This document shows positions 14,724 to 15,402 of a stretch of DNA of 15,402 bases, piece by piece. Position numbers and translations under genes: made by a program. The DNA is taken from positions 1-15,402 of the forward strand of contig JAFQDY010000028.1 of assembly GCA_017399325.1 (NCBI GenBank), in the 5' to 3' direction. Within the stretch, counting starts at the first letter, position 1, and the number at the start of each line of letters is the position of its first letter. Under the pieces are notes generated by a model. The model was given only the letters and a program-made list of their open reading frames with translations, did no database searches and was not told where the DNA came from. This DNA is from Oscillospiraceae bacterium. GTDB lineage: Bacteria > Bacillota > Clostridia > Oscillospirales > Oscillospiraceae.

Positions 14724-15402
14724 TTAAGCGGTGGGCTGGTTTGCAGCGTTGATGATCTGCACGAACTTCTCGGGAACCAGAGATGCGCCGCCAATCAGGC
14801 CGCCATCGATGTCGGGCTGAGCCAGCAGTTCGTAGGCGTTCTTCTCGTTCATGCTGCCGCCATACAGAATGGAGATGGCGCGGGCATTCTTGGAGGAGTA
14901 CAGTTTGCGAACCACGGTGCGGATGCCTTCGCAGACTTCCTGTGCCTGCTCGGGGGTGGCGGTCAGGCCGGTGCCGATGGCCCAGATGGGCTCGTAAGCG
15001 ATCACGACCTTGCGGATCTTGCTTTCGGGAACGTTCTGCAGAGCCAGTTTGATCTGCATAGCGATATGCTCAGTGGTAACGCCGCTTTCCCGCTGCTGGA
15101 GGGTCTCGCCGCAGCACAAAATGGGAGTCAGGCCTGCATTCAGAGCGGCCAGAACCTTGGCGTTGACAGTTGCGTCGGTCTCACCGAACATTTCACGGCG
15201 CTCGGAGTGGCCGATGATCACATACTTACAGCCGGCATCTACCAGCATGTTGGTAGCGATCTCACCGGTGTAAGCGCCGGAAGCAGCGGCGTGGCAGTTT
15301 TCAGCGCCGATGCCCACGCGGGTCTCGCGCATAGCCCGGACAGCTGCGGGGATGCAGACAGCGGGAACACACAGAGCAACGTCGCACCAACGGCCCTTGG
15401 GC
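14724..15402 (-). CDS. tpiA: Triose-phosphate isomerase (partial, N-terminus off the window)
   Basis: The frame stays open to the right edge, giving about 226 residues of a ~250-residue enzyme; roughly the first 30, including the NxKM substrate lysine, lie outside. It interconverts glyceraldehyde-3-phosphate and dihydroxyacetone phosphate in glycolysis. Diagnostic parts are visible: GAYTGEIATNML, the electrophilic histidine region VIIGHSERREMFGE, PILCCGETLQQRE, the catalytic glutamate in VIAYEPIWAIGTG with the following flexible loop, ILYGGSMNEKNAYELL and DGGLIGGASL. An internal ATG at 15332 is not the start, since the frame upstream (KGRWCDVALCVPAVCIPAAVRA) matches the family's second beta strand region. 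It ends at TAA 14724 directly before a terminator, so it is the last gene of its operon. Glycolytic partners such as pgk or gpmI would be expected upstream, off the window. Confidence 0.97.
   Translation of the reverse strand, partial: PKGRWCDVALCVPAVCIPAAVRAMRETRVGIGAENCHAAASGAYTGEIATNMLVDAGCKYVIIGHSERREMFGETDATVNAKVLAALNAGLTPILCCGETLQQRESGVTTEHIAMQIKLALQNVPESKIRKVVIAYEPIWAIGTGLTATPEQAQEVCEGIRTVVRKLYSSKNARAISILYGGSMNEKNAYELLAQPDIDGGLIGGASLVPEKFVQIINAANQPTA

Noticed and set aside
15273..15332. Internal ATG at 15332 as the tpiA start
   Set aside because: The frame is open upstream to the window edge and encodes TpiA-like sequence, so the gene is simply cut by the edge.

Overview
The window looks like core chromosome of a moderately GC-rich low-G+C-lineage Gram-positive, most likely an anaerobic gut Clostridia of the Oscillospiraceae/Ruminococcaceae type. 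This rests on the rpmA-obg synteny, AAGGAGG-type ribosome binding sites, Bacillota-style sigma-A promoters and intrinsic terminators, a Bacillota YmdB, and short structured intergenic repeats of a kind I associate with that family. The taxonomic call is an inference. I see no phage, transposase, CRISPR array, tRNA or rRNA.

Plus strand, left part: the last codons of rpmA (L27) and its terminator are followed by a 180-bp palindromic, MITE-like repeat that fills the rpmA-obg gap, then obg. A strong terminator behind obg overlaps a near-consensus sigma-A promoter. That promoter appears to drive a tightly packed run of six genes ending at 7869: an AraC-type regulator with a cupin, ymdB (phosphodiesterase), an SbcD/YhaO-like nuclease, a short membrane-anchored YhaN/SbcC-like ATPase, ridA and an MgtC-family membrane protein. 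Neighbours overlap by 4 to 23 bp or are separated by short gaps. A long 18-bp-stem hairpin, probably bidirectional, closes this run and the convergent minus-strand run.

Minus strand, right part, in transcription order from the right edge: tpiA (5' end off the window) with its terminator; a 69-bp inverted-repeat element; a fused Sua5-CoaE protein (tRNA t6A synthesis plus the last step of CoA synthesis); an M18 aminopeptidase; a terminator; an AEC-family permease; a clear extended -10 promoter; a divergent SEDS (FtsW/RodA/SpoVE-like) protein; and uxaC (glucuronate isomerase), ending at the shared terminator.

Nearly all of the window is recognisable housekeeping content. The points most worth a second look are the Sua5-CoaE fusion, the promoter embedded in the obg terminator, the YmdB/SbcD/YhaN-like cluster with a two-helix membrane hairpin in the ATPase, the non-canonical motifs of the SEDS protein, and the two small structured repeats. 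I did not find a convincing undescribed system.
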